Assembly (NCBI GenBank): GCA_029204225.1
Contig: CM055103.1
Coordinates: 57,666,529-57,730,528, forward strand
DNA: 64,000 nt
Source: Diphasiastrum complanatum
Taxonomy: Eukaryota; Streptophyta; Lycopodiopsida; Lycopodiales; Lycopodiaceae
Direction of reading: 5' to 3'
This document shows, piece by piece, positions 47,006 to 58,881 of this stretch (position 1 is the stretch's first letter; each line of letters begins with the position of its first letter). A model generated the notes under the pieces. That model saw nothing but the letters and a program-made list of their open reading frames with translations, searched no databases and was not told the DNA's origin. A program made the position numbers and the translations under genes.

Positions 47006-48703
47006 ATGTCTTCAATGGGTTCATCCTTGTTGGAACCAAGTGAAAGATTGTCCACTTCAAACTATTCAATTTGGAAAATGGGGATGGAGTCCATCTTGAT
47101 CCTTCAAGACGTGATGGACATAGTTCTTGGCCTTGAAGAAGAATCACAAGTTCTTTAAGAGGTTCAAAAATACAAAAAGAGAGCTAGGATGGCTCTCCAC
47201 TACATTAAGATGAATGTCTCTAATGAGATATTGAGGGAGATAGGTACTTGTACAACAGCCAAAGAAGCTTGGGATTGTCTCAAGACTATCTACGAGGCTA
47301 AGAATACCTCTAGGCTTCTCACTCTTAGGAATCAAATCTTTCAAAGTAGCCAAAAGAGTGATGAGAGTGCATCTAGTTATGTTTTGAGAGTAAAAGATAT
47401 TCATAGAGAACTTGCTTGTATTGGTGATAACATCAATCAAAATGAGCTAGTTCAAGTCATTCTCAATGGCTTGAGAAGTGAATTTGATAATCTTGTCCAA
47501 TCCTATGCCATTAAGGAGGAGCTACCAAGTTTGGAGGCTCTCCAAAGTGTGCTAATTTCAGAAGAATCAAGACAAGAGTATAAGCTCTTGAGGATAGACA
47601 AGCTTTCTCTCACTCATAATGATGGCAAAGCTCTTTTTGCCAAGGATAAGCACAAAGAGAGGAGCAAGAACCAACATCAACAATCCTCAAGCAAGGACAA
47701 AGTCAAATCCAAAGACAAAGATGAGGAGGAAGATGATTCCTCTAATGCTTCATCATCCAAGCTCAAGAAGAAGAAGAAGATCAAATGCTTTTATTGTGGC
47801 AAGAAAGGTCATTATGCCACCAATTGCTTCAAAAAGAAGAATCAACTCAAGCAAGCCAATATTACCAATGAGAAGGAAGACACTATTGCAAGTGATGGAG
47901 AGGGATCTCTTATGGTCTCTAGTTTCTCATCTACTCCTTTCAAGAAGGACGGCCTATGGTATATTGATAGTGGAGCCTCTTCACATATGTGTAGCTCCAA
48001 GGACTCTTTCTCTTCTATTGCACCTTATGATGGAGTGAAGAAATCAATATACACTACAAATGACTTTGAATGTCCTATTGAAGGCATAGGGAACATTCCC
48101 TTGAAGCTTGCATCCTCTAAAGTTCTTTCTCTCTTTAGAGTTCTTTATGTACCTAAGCTTACCAAGAATCTTATTAGTGTTGGCCAATTGCTTGATAATG
48201 GCCTTGATGTAAAATTCAATGTTGATACTTGCACTATCAAGAATAATGATGAGATACTTGCATTAGGATCTAGATTTGGTGGCATCTATAAACTAGATCC
48301 AAATGAGTATGTGAATGCTTGTAATGTTGCTCTTGTGAACAAGCTCTCTATGGAGGAATTATGGCATAGGAGGTTGGGACATCCCAACTACAAATCCATG
48401 TTGTCTATGATCAAAGAATCCAAAGCTATTGGCTTGCCAAAGTCATTCTCCAAGAAGATCAAGCCTTGTGAGGCTTGTGCTATTGCTAAATCTCACAAAA
48501 AGCCATTTACAAGATCTTCTATCAAAAGCAAGCATCCTTTGGAGTTAATCCACTCGGATGTGCATTTCTCATCAACTACAAGCAAGGGAGGAGCCACTTG
48601 TTTTGTTACTTCATTGATGATTTCACAAGATTCACTTGGATATATCTTCTTGCTTCTTAATCTATCGTGTTTGATCATTTCCCTATTTTTAAAGCTTATG
48701 TAG
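47006..48703 (+). pseudogene. Copia gag, protease and N-terminal integrase
   Basis: gag starts MSSMGSSLLEPSERLSTSNY and meets a TAA at 47156. The frame then resumes without shift and is open to 48703. Domains in order: UBN2-type gag (ALHYIKMNVSNEILREIG; STSRLLTLRNQIFQ-like core; VLRVKDIHRELACIGDN); Lys/Ser-rich linker; CX2CX4HX4C knuckle CFYCGKKGHYATNC at about 47790; protease WYIDSGASSHMC at about 47960; and the GAG-pre-integrase zinc module (LWHRRLGHPNYKSM ... CEACAIAKSHKKPF). The integrase start (LELIHSDV) is followed by a single-base loss near 48610 that throws the core out of frame. Lineage: plant Copia with a single polyprotein. Confidence 0.92.
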
Positions 48704-49593
48704 AGAAGCAATTCTCACTCAAGATTAAAGCTCTTAGAAGTGATGGAGGTGGTGAATATATCTCCAATAAATTTCAAGTTTTTTGTGAGCTTGAAGGCAT
48801 TAAAAGAGAGTTCTCTTGTGCCTACTCTCCATCTCAAAATGGAGTGGCCGAGAGAAAGAATAGATCTCTATGTGAATGTGCAAAATCTATGAGAATTGAG
48901 GCATCTTTGCCCAAAGATTTTTGGGGAGAAGCCATTAATTGTGCAAATTATCTTTGCAATAGGCTCCCACATATAGCTCTTGGAGGAAAGTCACCATATG
49001 AAATCTTATATTTGAAGAAGCCTAAGGTTGATCACCTTAGAGTTTTTGGATGCTTATGCTTTGTCCATATTCCCTTCGAAACAAGGAAGAAAGAAGATCC
49101 TAGTGCATGCAAAGGGATCACGGTTGGATACTCATCCACCAAGAAGGCCTATAGAGTCTTTATACTCTCTACTTCTCAAGTTATTGAAAGTAGAGATGTT
49201 GTCTTTCATGAAGATCAACACTCATTTTTTGAAGAGGCCAAGATCAAGAAATCTATGGATGCATCACCAATTATTGATTTTGAAGACAATCATGATGTGA
49301 TGGGGTCGAGATTTGAAGGAGACTCTCCTCGGATTTTCTCACCAAGAAGATCCATGAGAGATAGATCCGAGCCTAAGAGGCTCTCATATGTTGATAGAGG
49401 CAAACAAGTGCATCTTGATTCCACTAATTATGTTTTTTATGTCTCTTATGAAGAGCCAAAGAATGTACAAGAGGCACTCAATACCAAGGAGTGGTATGAT
49501 GCCATGAAGCAAGAGTATGATGCATTGATCACCAGCAATACTTGGGAGCTTGTGGATCCTCCATCCAGCAAGCATGTGATTGGTTGCAAGTGA
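48667..49593 (+). pseudogene. Copia integrase core, C-terminus and RT start
   Basis: This 308-codon frame resumes the integrase after the frameshift and after a TAA near 48660. It carries ALRSDGGGEYISNKF (second catalytic Asp) and SPSQNGVAERKNR (catalytic Glu), so two of the three catalytic acids are seen here; the first (HSDV) lies in the preceding frame. LPHIALGGKSPYEILY and FGCLCFVHIP continue the integrase C-terminus. RT begins near 49450 (EEPKNVQEALNTKEWYDAMK). A TGA after VIGCK replaces the Trp codon expected in the KWVFRIK motif, ending the frame at 49593. Confidence 0.92.
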
Positions 49594-50994
49594 GTATTTC
49601 GGATCAAGTTCAATCATGATGGCACCATCAACAAGCATAAAGAAAGATTATGTGCCAAAGGATTTGCTCAAATCCATGGTCTTGATTATGAGGAGACCTT
49701 TGTACCCGTTGCAAAGATGGTGACAATAAGAATTCTTATTTCTCTTGCTTGTTTCTTCAAGTGGAAGGTGTTCCAATTAGATGTATCCAATACTTTTCTG
49801 AATGGTTATCTTGAGGACGAGATCTATATGGAACAACCTCAAGGATTCATCAAGGATGAGTCCAAAGTGTGCTTGCTCTTCAAAAGTCTTTATGGACTCA
49901 AGCAAGCACCAAGATCATGGTATTCAAGACTTAATTCTTTTCTTATCTCACTAGGATTTACTCTTAGTGACTATGATCCTTCCATGTATCTAAAGTTTGT
50001 TGATAGCAATATTGTCATTCTTCTAATTTATGTTGATGAGATTATTCTTTGTGGAAGTTGTATCAAGCTAGTTGATGAAACTAAGCTAGCACTTGGATGT
50101 GAGTTTAAAATGCAAGATCTAGGAGAGATACATTACAGCCTAGGCCTAGAAATTGATTTTTATAAAAATCATGTCTTTATATGCCAATCTAGATATGCTC
50201 ACTCTATGTTGAAAAAATTTTATATGGAAAATTCTAAGAGCATAGATACTCCAATGGAGCAAATTGTAAAAGATCCTAATAAAGGTGATGAAAGATCCTT
50301 TGAGGACATCACACTTTTTAGGAGTCTTGTAGGCTCCTTGATTTGGCTTACCATTACTAGGCCCGATCTAAGTTTTTGTGTGCACAAATTGAGTCAATTT
50401 ATGCAAGATCCTAAGATCCATCATTGGAAGATGGCCAAGAGGATTCTAAGATATGTATCTTCATCTTGTGATTATGGTCTACTCTATAAAAGTGAAGATC
50501 TATCCATTGTTGGCTACTTGGATTCGGACTTTACAAGTGACAAGATGGATCGAAAGTCTATTAGTGCATACACTATCTTTCTTGGAGGCAATCTAATATC
50601 TTGGCTTTCCAAAAAGCAAGATACTATATCTCTCTCTTCATGTGAGGCCGAGTACAAAGCACTCACTACAACTACCAAAGAGGTGCTTTGGATCAAGAGG
50701 TTATTAATGGAGCTAAAGTGCATCAAGGAAGATGATCTACCAATGATCAAGTGTGATAACATCTCGGCCCAAGCTCTTGCCAATAATCCCATATTTCATG
50801 CAAGAAGCAAGCACATAGAAGTGGCACACCATTTTGTGAGAGAAAAGCTTATTGGAGGAGAAATCTATTTGGAGCATGTCAACTCGTCCTCTCGTATTGC
50901 CGATTTACTCACCAAGCCTTTGAGCAAAAGTTCTTTCATCAAGCATAGATCTAATCTTGGAGTCATATCAAGATCAATGCTCAAATCTTCATAG
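49594..50994 (+). pseudogene. Copia RT and RNase H with altered YVDD motif
   Basis: The frame continues in phase after the TGA (KFNHDGTINKHKERLCAKGF) and is fully open from 49717 to 50994. RT motifs: LDVSNTFLNGYLEDEIYMEQ, SLYGLKQAPRSWYSRLNSF, then IYVDEIILCG, where Glu stands for the second Asp of the catalytic YVDD. RNase H follows with [33 protein letters not shown] and ARSKHIEVAHHFVREKL, ending ADLLTKPLSKSSF. The polypurine tract TTTTTTAGGAGGAG lies at 50999-51012, just before the 3' LTR. With the upstream stops the element cannot move on its own. Confidence 0.92.
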
Positions 50995-51012
50995 ATAATT
51001 TTTTAGGAGGAG

Positions 51013-51748
51013 TGTGAAGAATTGAAAAAGATTATCTATGTTAGATATAGGGGTCTTATGTTTTTTTTACATCAATCATCTAGGTGTAGGATGTTGATAG
51101 GAACAAATTTGGCATAGATGGCAAATTATGCATTTCCACTTGTAATGCCACTATTGAGCCAAAATAGAGTAAGAGGCTAAACTCGTGCCAATTAGAGTGT
51201 AGACAAGTGTAATGCTTTTGTTTGATGAATTCCAAGAGGTCCAATAGGATTTAGAGGTGGAACCATGTGAGGTCCAATAGGAAATTGAGGTGTGCTTGAA
51301 TATAGTCGAATAGAATTAAGAGGTGCATGGATCAATGGTCCAATAGGATTAAGAGGTGACAAAGTATGGTCCAATCATAGTTAAGCATAGTGGTAGCTCG
51401 TGGATCTACTAGTATTATTGTACTCCTCATTTTGAAGCTAATTGATTTTGTGATTATATGGATTTTGAGTGTTATTGGATTTCTAGCTTTTTCTCTCTAC
51501 CCGAGAGCTCGTGATGCTTTTTCTCTCTCTACCCGAGGAGAGCAGCTTGTTTTTACTTAGATTATTTTTTGAATACTTCCCACACGTGTGAGTGAGAGTT
51601 GGAAGTGATTGAATGCATGTAGTAGTGTGTTGCCATAGGATCTAAGATTGATCTTAAATCTCAATCTAGTCTTGATCTTGGTGCATCTATACACCTTAGG
51701 AGATCACAAGTACATGTTGTGGACAATCCACACGTGTAAAATTCAACA
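51013..51748 (+). mobile_element. 3' LTR of the large Copia element, 736 bp
   Basis: It begins TGTGAAGAATTG right after the polypurine tract and ends ATTCAACA. An alternative start is TGTTGA at 51092, which pairs better with the end but lies 80 bp from the polypurine tract. It contains reiterated GTCCAATAGGATTTAGAGG motifs, two CTCTCTACCCGAGAG motifs and two ACACGTGT palindromes. Confidence 0.85.
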
Positions 51749-52017
51749 ATTCAAGGGGCCTCCAACTGAGTTCTAGTGAGATGGTGACATGTGTCACAAA
51801 ATATAAGGATTGGCATTTTGCTAGCATGCAACCAAATATACATCTCAATGTCAAATTTGGCCCAATCAAATTAAGAGGTGTACATCACAAAGCCAATCAC
51901 ATTAAGAGGTGCAAAATGTTTGGCCCAATCATGTTTAGAGCTGTAAATCACTTGGCCAATCAAAATGTGAAGCTCAAGCTATTTAGTCCAATCATGGAGA
52001 GAGCTGGGAATCTAGAG
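51749..52017 (+). repeat. Diverged LTR-like sequence before repeat A copy 3
   Basis: It repeats a CCAATCAAATTAAGAGGTG-type motif four times (about 51855-52000), like the motif in the adjacent Copia LTR. It appears to be the left end of repeat A or a diverged LTR. Confidence 0.45.
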
Positions 52018-54735
52018 GTCTATTCATAATGAGAGGTGGAATCCATGAAGTCCAATCAATTTTGAGCATTCCTCATACTAGATCTCGAGCCACTACTATA
52101 TGGGAGTGTGTTGTCCTTGTACATACAACCTTTTGAGAGATAATGCAATTTTCACTTTGGAGGCAGTTTGGTCTATTCTCTCTCAAGCTCTGTTTATCTC
52201 TCTACTCGAGAGCAAGGTTCTCATAGTGTTTGTTACTTAGTTTTTTCATGTGGATGTAAAAAACTTGCTTGTCTTTGGATGATTTTAACTTTTGATATAT
52301 CAAACTATAAAGAGAGAGCACACAACAACCCCAAGAAACTTGTTTGCAAGTAAACTCACAAAAGAGAGAAAAGAACATATGTATAGTCTAATTCTTTTTG
52401 GGGGTACCGTTGCATGTTAGTTCGGTCCTTGTTATGGGATGTGTGTCCTGACTCATGAGCCACTTACTTAAGTGTTCCGCAAATAGGTAACATGTATAAT
52501 AATAGCTCTTTCATTAACTAACCTTGTCATATTAGAGACATGCCCTACTAGTTGTTAGCACTCATAGTTACCTCTTAAAAAACTATGAGTGATGCCCCAC
52601 TAGCTATTAGCAAGCATAAATGGTAACTTATGTTAGTTAGCACTAACTCAACTAGATGCTTTGAACACCTCACATAATCATCTTGATATGGTGTGGTTAG
52701 CTCAAGAAAGATCAATAATGACAATGTCTTTATTCTCAACACCCTCCCATCACTTCCATTTTCTATCATATGCAACTTACACCTTGCTTCTTGCCTCCAA
52801 CGCAACTAGAAATGCATCCATAGTCACGATATGATAGTCCTTGCCTAGTGCTATTGAGAATGTGTTGTGTTTGCTTCAATTTGCTAGCAATGTGCAGTGT
52901 TTGCCTCCAATAGCCATTTGCTTCTATAGAGTTGGTGGGTAGGACTATTGGGAATGTGCAACATTTGTCTCAATTTGCTAGGTTGTGCAATGTTTGCCTC
53001 CAATAACCATTTTTTTATGAGTTTGTTGAAAATGTGTGTTTGTGAGGAAGTATTGTTAGTAATTTGTTGTGCTTGCTTCAATTTGTTGGAAATGTGCAAC
53101 ATTTGTCTCCAATAACCATTTGCTTCTATAGAGTTTGCTAGCGAGGATTTTGTAACAAATTGAACAACCATAGCTTGTCCTAGACTAGATTTAAATTGCA
53201 AAAAGCTTGCAACGGATAACTTGTGATTATCTCATTCCATTTATGCAATAGCAATACATTCTTACATATGGTGCCCTCAAACGAAGGCCCATCCCCGACG
53301 AAATGGTCTCAGAGGGTGACTTTCCCTGCCCCCGAAATGTCCGTCAATGGGAAGTTTCCACTCCCTATGTGTGTTTTTTTTAGCCTATTTTTATGCTTAC
53401 ATGGCAGATTACACGACATTCCATAAGCTATGTACAAACACATAACCTCATTTTTTGAGATTACACTAAAGGTTGTGGGACAATCTTTCATGATGACGTT
53501 CAAAGTAATTTCCAATCATCCGAATTATTTGCAGTACATTTCTTTTCTTTAAACACTCTTTTACGCTGCTTGAAGTTAAGCAGACCAAATGAACACAATG
53601 GAGTAAAATGTCAACGTTCATATGATCTTCTAAATGTCCTCCTGCCATCTAATTGTGTGGAACGCATATAGTGGGTGATGATGTCATGAGGAGATAGCAA
53701 TTTGCTTTCTAGTGAGCTAATAATGTATGGCATATTGGTGTGTAGAGACCTACTACTTTGCTAGTATATTTTCAAATTCTATGATGAAAGTTGTGGATTA
53801 ATCTTGATCGTGATCTATTGTGGGTTGTGAGGTGCATATTATGACTGCGTGATCAAGATCCTGTTCATGTGCTGGACCCTTGACCAAGTAATGTTGTTAG
53901 TGTTGTAACTAACAATTTCAGGCATAAGTACAGACTTGTGAGGCTTGAATGTCCCATTGCAACCCCCCGTGTCCTTTCATCTCCATGCAATGGGCATTTC
54001 ACCCTTCAGAATTATACGTTCAATTCAATCTATAGTTGTAGGTTGCTTGTGAGATCTCTTTCTCACGGTTATGTTTTCTATACGTAATGGATTTTTGGTG
54101 ACTATTCTGCCCATTTCTGAACAGATTAAAAAGCAGAATAGTCACCTGTTTTTTTTAAAAAAAAATTAGTGCAGATTCTGCCTGCGTCTGCCACTTGGCA
54201 GCATCGGATTGGTCTCAAATTTTTTTAGTGTTGATTCTGCTTGCACCTGCCATGTGGCAGCTAAGGATTGGTTTAAAAAGGGTCCGAAAATCCATTACGC
54301 AATGGAAGGGGCCGAGCAGAGGCCATTCTTCCCGGTTCGGATTTCCAAAAAATTTTAGACTCGGCCTCGCCTAAAGTTTTTTTGGAAATCCTTATCGGGC
54401 ATAATGGCCTCTGTCCGGCTCTTTCCATAATACATATCACTCTATTCACTTGAATATTTGGCAATCTTTCTTAGATTTTCAAATTTAGTAATCCATCATT
54501 TTTTAGTTCGATGAAGGTTAGTTCATATGGTAGAACTGGCAAAGGTTCTTTTGGTGAATCAAGGAAAGTTTGATTGCTTTAATCTATATATGTTTGACTA
54601 CTATGGTAACTTCTAATTTAACATCAATCTTTTTCAAAGATTCTGTTTGGTGTGCTACAGTATCACTTGATTTTGTTACCTATGTATGTCTGCTGTAACA
54701 ACAAGTTTTCATGTTTGTCTTTTTTTAATTCCACT
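52018..54735 (+). repeat. Repeat family A, copy 3
   Basis: It carries family A landmarks in order, with a deletion near 52290 that removes about 130 bp seen in copies 1 and 2. A hairpin-forming insertion lies at 54083-54574. Its right end leads into the 3' flank and exon 2 of dioxygenase remnant D4, not into exon 1 as in copies 1 and 2. Antisense open frames at 52884-53201 and 53466-53648 are conserved in copy 4 but lack known domains. Confidence 0.8.
54083..54574 (+). mobile_element. Hairpin-rich insertion, MITE-like, copy 1
   Basis: Compared with copy 2 at 27370, this about 490-bp stretch replaces about 20 bp. It contains a 14-bp stem GGTGACTATTCTGC / GCAGAATAGTCACC (54097-54146) and a long foldback at 54303-54427 with arms of about 55 bp (GGAAGGGGCC ... 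CCGGCTCTTTCC). No coding capacity. It is a non-autonomous structured element; terminal ends are not certain. Confidence 0.6.
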
Positions 54736-54963
54736 TCCTGACTTATAAATAGACTAGGAATCTGTAAAAAGCATACACAATGATCATAAACTAGGGTAAT
54801 GTAACAAACTTCATGTAGCCATGCTTATTCATCATATTCATGCAACTGCTCAGCTGCCTTACTTAGAAGACTTATGTGGATGCTATCCTTGGTTGAATAC
54901 CTAACCCAATTTTAACCCCTTCATTGAGTCAGCATAGCTCTTTGATCACGGAGAAACTTGAAG

Positions 54964-55120
54964 TCAAGCGAGTATAGGGTTGTTGATGGAAAATGATTGA
55001 ACTAGACGTTTATCTTTTGCACGTCCCGCTGCCAACGCCTGCAGATATTCCAAATTATATAGTTCCCTGTACAAAGGACCTACCTTTGCATCCACCAGCT
55101 CTAGAGCGGGGATGATCTTT
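54964..55120 (-). pseudogene. 2-oxoglutarate/Fe(II) dioxygenase remnant D4 (terminal exon part)
   Basis: The minus strand encodes KIIPALELVDAKVGPLYREL, then YNLEYLQALAAGRAKDKRL and VQSFSINNPILA with a TGA stop, identical in layout to the ends of D3 and D5. The exon is cut at 55120, so the iron-binding His and RxS motif are lost. The sequence that follows (55121-55545) is the distant upstream flank found at 62488-62900. A deletion of about 3.4 kb relative to the D5 unit explains the structure. Confidence 0.82.
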
Positions 55121-55669
55121 AATATGGTTGATAAGAATGCCCTTACTATGTTTGATTGGCTATAAACTGTACGTAGTATTGCTACATACTGTTGCTGTAT
55201 AGGTTTGATAAAGAATATGATGGGATCTGTCTCTGATAAACTAGTATTATGATGTCTATGATTACGGATAATGATGTAGTAAAAAAGGTGGTGGGATGTG
55301 CTAATATGCTCATGAGTAATAGTGATTGCCATTACTAATTTTCTATATACGGTGGGAAATGCTATCGAAAGAATGAAAAGAGATACGATTAATCTACGTA
55401 GCTAACTATTGATAATGATTCTATCTGGCTTCGAGAGTACTCTATACTTAAATCAATACTTGCAGTGTGAATGCTTTAGCATGTAGGTGATTCGTTTAAA
55501 GCAGCCGAAGATGGATAGTTCACAAGAGATGACTTCAACTCTCATTTGTAGTGTTAATGTGGGGTTAACAGTAAGAGGTGTATCATGTGGGTCCACACTC
55601 TAATATTTGAATTTACCATCTCATATGGACCATCCCATTTCATTTGTCACACTTTTATTGGTACACATG
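55121..55669. repeat. Flank F, copy 1, and unassigned tail
   Basis: 55121-55545 matches 62488-62900 (TATGGTTGATAAGAATGCCC ... GACTTCAACTCTCAT). The tail 55546-55669 is unassigned. Confidence 0.75.
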
Positions 55670-58660
55670 GCATCATGGGTACCGTTGCATGTTAGTTCGG
55701 TCCTTGTTATGGGATGTGTGTCTTGACTCATGAGCCACTTACTTAAGTGTTCCGCAAATAGGTAACATGTAAAAACTGCTAAATAAACATTAGTTTTGGT
55801 CAAGTGTTCAAATAAACTGGACTTAATTACTTTGACACATGTCTTGGTGCCTTTCTGGCAAACTCTATAGAATAAATGGCTAGTGAAGACAAATGCTGCA
55901 CAAATAGAACAAATTGAAGTAAACATTGCACATTTTTAGTGGTCCTCTCTAGCAAACTTTTTAGAAGTAGCAACATAATGGAGGTGATGGCAGTGTAGCG
56001 TTCATAATAATAGCTCTTTCATTAACTAACTTGTCATATTAGAGACATGCCCTACTAGTTGTTAGCACTCATAGTTACCTCTTAAAAAACTATGAGTGAT
56101 GCCCCACTAGCTATTAGCAAGCATAAATGGTTACTTATGTTAGTTAGCACTAACTCAACTAGATGCTTTGAACACCTCACATAATCATCTTGATATGGTG
56201 TGGTTAGCTCAAGAAAGATCAATAATGACAATCTCTTTATTCTCAACACCCTCCCATCACTTCCATTTTCTATCATATGCAACTTACATCTTGCTTCTTG
56301 CCTCCAACGCAACTAGAAATGCATCCATAGTCATGATATGATAGTCCTTTCCTAGTGCTATTGAGAATGTGTTGTGTTTGCTTCAATTTGCTAGCAATGT
56401 GCAGTGTTTGCCTCCAATAGCCATTTGCTTCTATAGAGTTGGTGGGTAGGACTATTGGGAATGTGCAACATTTGTCTCAATTTGCTAGGTTGTGCATTGT
56501 TTGCCTCCAATAACCATTTTTTTATGAGTTTGTTGAAAATGTGTGTTTGTGAGGAAGTATTGTTAGTAATTTGTTGTGCTTGCTTCAATTTGTTGGAAAT
56601 GTGCAACATTTGTCTCCAATAACCATTTGCTTCTATAGAGTTTGCTAGCGAGGATTTTGTAACAAATTGAACAACCATAGCTTGTCCTAGACCAGATTTA
56701 AATTGCAAAAAGCTTGCAACGGATAACTTGTGATTATCTCATTCCATTTATGCAATAGCAATACATTCTTACATATGGTGCCCTCAAACGAAGGCCCTTC
56801 CCCGACGAAATGGTCTCGGAGGGTGACCTTCCCTGCCCCCGAAACGTCCGTCAATGGGAAGTTTCCACTCCCTATGTGTGTTTTTTAGCCTACTTTTATG
56901 CTCACATGGCAGATTACACGACATTCCATAAGCTATGTACAAACACATAACCTCAATTTTTGAGATTACACTAAAGGTTGTGGGACAATCTTTCATGATG
57001 ACGTTCAAAGTAATTTCCAATCATCCGAATTATTTGCAGTACATTTCTTTTCTTTAAACACTCTTTTACGCTGCTTGAAGTTAAGCAAACCAAAGGAACA
57101 CAATGGAGTAAAATGTCAACGTTCATATGATCTTCTAAATGTCCTCCTGCCACCTAATTGTGTGGAACGCATATAGTGGGTGATGATGTCATGAGGAGAT
57201 TGCAATTTGCTTTCTAGTGAGCTAATAATGTATGGCATCTTGGTGTGTAGAGACCTACTACTTTGCTAGTATATTTTCAAATTCTGTGATGAAAGTTGTG
57301 GATTAATCTTGATCGTGATCTATTGTGGGTTGTGAGGTGCATATTATGACTGCGTGATCAAGATCCTGTGCATGTGCTAGACCCTTGACCAAGTAATGTT
57401 GTTAGTGTTGTAACTAACAATTTCAGACATAAAGTGAATATTTAATTGTTCTCGTACAGACTTGTGAGGCTTGAATGTCCCATTGCAACCCCCCGTGTCC
57501 TTTCATCTCCATGCAATGGGCATTTCACCCTTCAGAATTATACGTTCAATTCAATCTATAGTTGTAGGTTGCTTGTGAGATCTCTTTCTCACGGTCATGT
57601 TTTCTATACATAATGGATTTTTGGTGACTATTCTGCCCATTTCTGAACAGATTAAAAAGCAGAATAGTCACCTATTTTTTTTTAAAAAAATTTAGTGCAG
57701 ATTCTGCCTGCGTCTGCCACTTGGCAGCATCGGATTTGTCTCAAATTTTTTTAGTGCTGATTCTACTTGCACCTGCCATGTGGTAGCTAAGGATTGGTTT
57801 GAAAAGGGTCCAAAAATCCATTACGCAATGGAAGGGGCCGGATAGATGCCATTCTGCCTGGTTCAGATTTCCAAAATTTTTTAGGCTCGGCCTCGACTTA
57901 AAAAATTCTGGAAATCCTTACCGGGCAGAATGGCCTCTGCTCGGCTCCTTCCATCTATAGTTGTAGGTTGCTTGTGAGATCTCTTTCTCACGGTTATGTT
58001 TTCTATACGTAATGGATTTTTGGTGACTATTCTGCCCATTTCTGAACAGATTAGAAAGCAGAATAGTCATCTGTTTTTTTTTTTTTAAAATTAGTGCAGA
58101 TTCTGCCTGCGTCTGCCACTTGGCAGCATCGGATTGTCTCAAATTTTTTTTGTGCTGATTCTGCTTGCACCTGCCATGTGGCAGCTAAGGATTGGTTTAA
58201 AAGGGTCCAAAAATCCATTACGCAATGGAAGGGGCCAGGCAGAGGCCATTCTGCCTGGTTCGGATTTCCAAAATTTTTTAGGCTCGGCCTCGCCTAAAAA
58301 AATTCTGGAAATTCTTACCGGGCAGAATGGCCTCTGCCCGGCTCCTTCCATAATACATATCAGTCTATTCACTTGAATCTTTGGCAATCTTTCTTAGATT
58401 TTCAAATTTAGTAATCCATCATTTTTTAGTTCGATGAAGGTTAGTTCATATGGTAGAACTGGCAAAGGTTTTTTTGGTGAATCAAGGAAAGTTTGATTGC
58501 TTTAAGCTATATATGTTTGACTACTATGGTAGCTTCTAATTTAACAGCAATCTTTTTCAAAGATTCTGTTTGGTGTGCTACAGTATCACTTGATTTTGTT
58601 ACCTATGTATGTCTGCTGTAACAACAAGTTTTCATGTTTGTCTTTTTTTAATTCCACTTC
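55670..58660 (+). repeat. Repeat family A, copy 4, with duplicated insertion
   Basis: It starts within the family at GGGTACCGTTGCATG and is very close to copy 3 along its length. The hairpin insertion (57609-58497) is present twice in tandem. The right end leads into the 3' flank of D5. Confidence 0.8.
57555..58350 (+). repeat. Tandem duplication of the hairpin element, two units of about 398 bp
   Basis: Units 57555-57953 and 57954-58350 each start TCTATAGTTGTAGGTTGC and end CTCCTTCCA. Each has the small stem-loop and the long foldback (57829-57953 and 58226-58350). The third-unit foldback at 58226-58350 is the best paired. Confidence 0.88.
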
Positions 58661-58881
58661 CTGACTTATAAATAGACTAGGAATCTGTAAAAAGCATAAA
58701 CAATGATCATAACTGGGGTAATGTAACAAACTTCAGCCATCCTTATTCACCATATTCATGCAACTGCTCAGCTGCCTTACTTAGAAGACTTATGTGGATG
58801 CTATCCTTGGTTGAATACCTAACCCAATTTTAACCCCTTCATTGAGTCAGCATAGCTCTTTGATCACGGAGAAACTTGAAG
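58661..58881. other. 3' flank of dioxygenase pseudogene D5
   Basis: Conserved with the flanks of D3 and D4 (CAACTGCTCAGCTGCC, GAGTCAGCATAGCTC). Confidence 0.7.
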
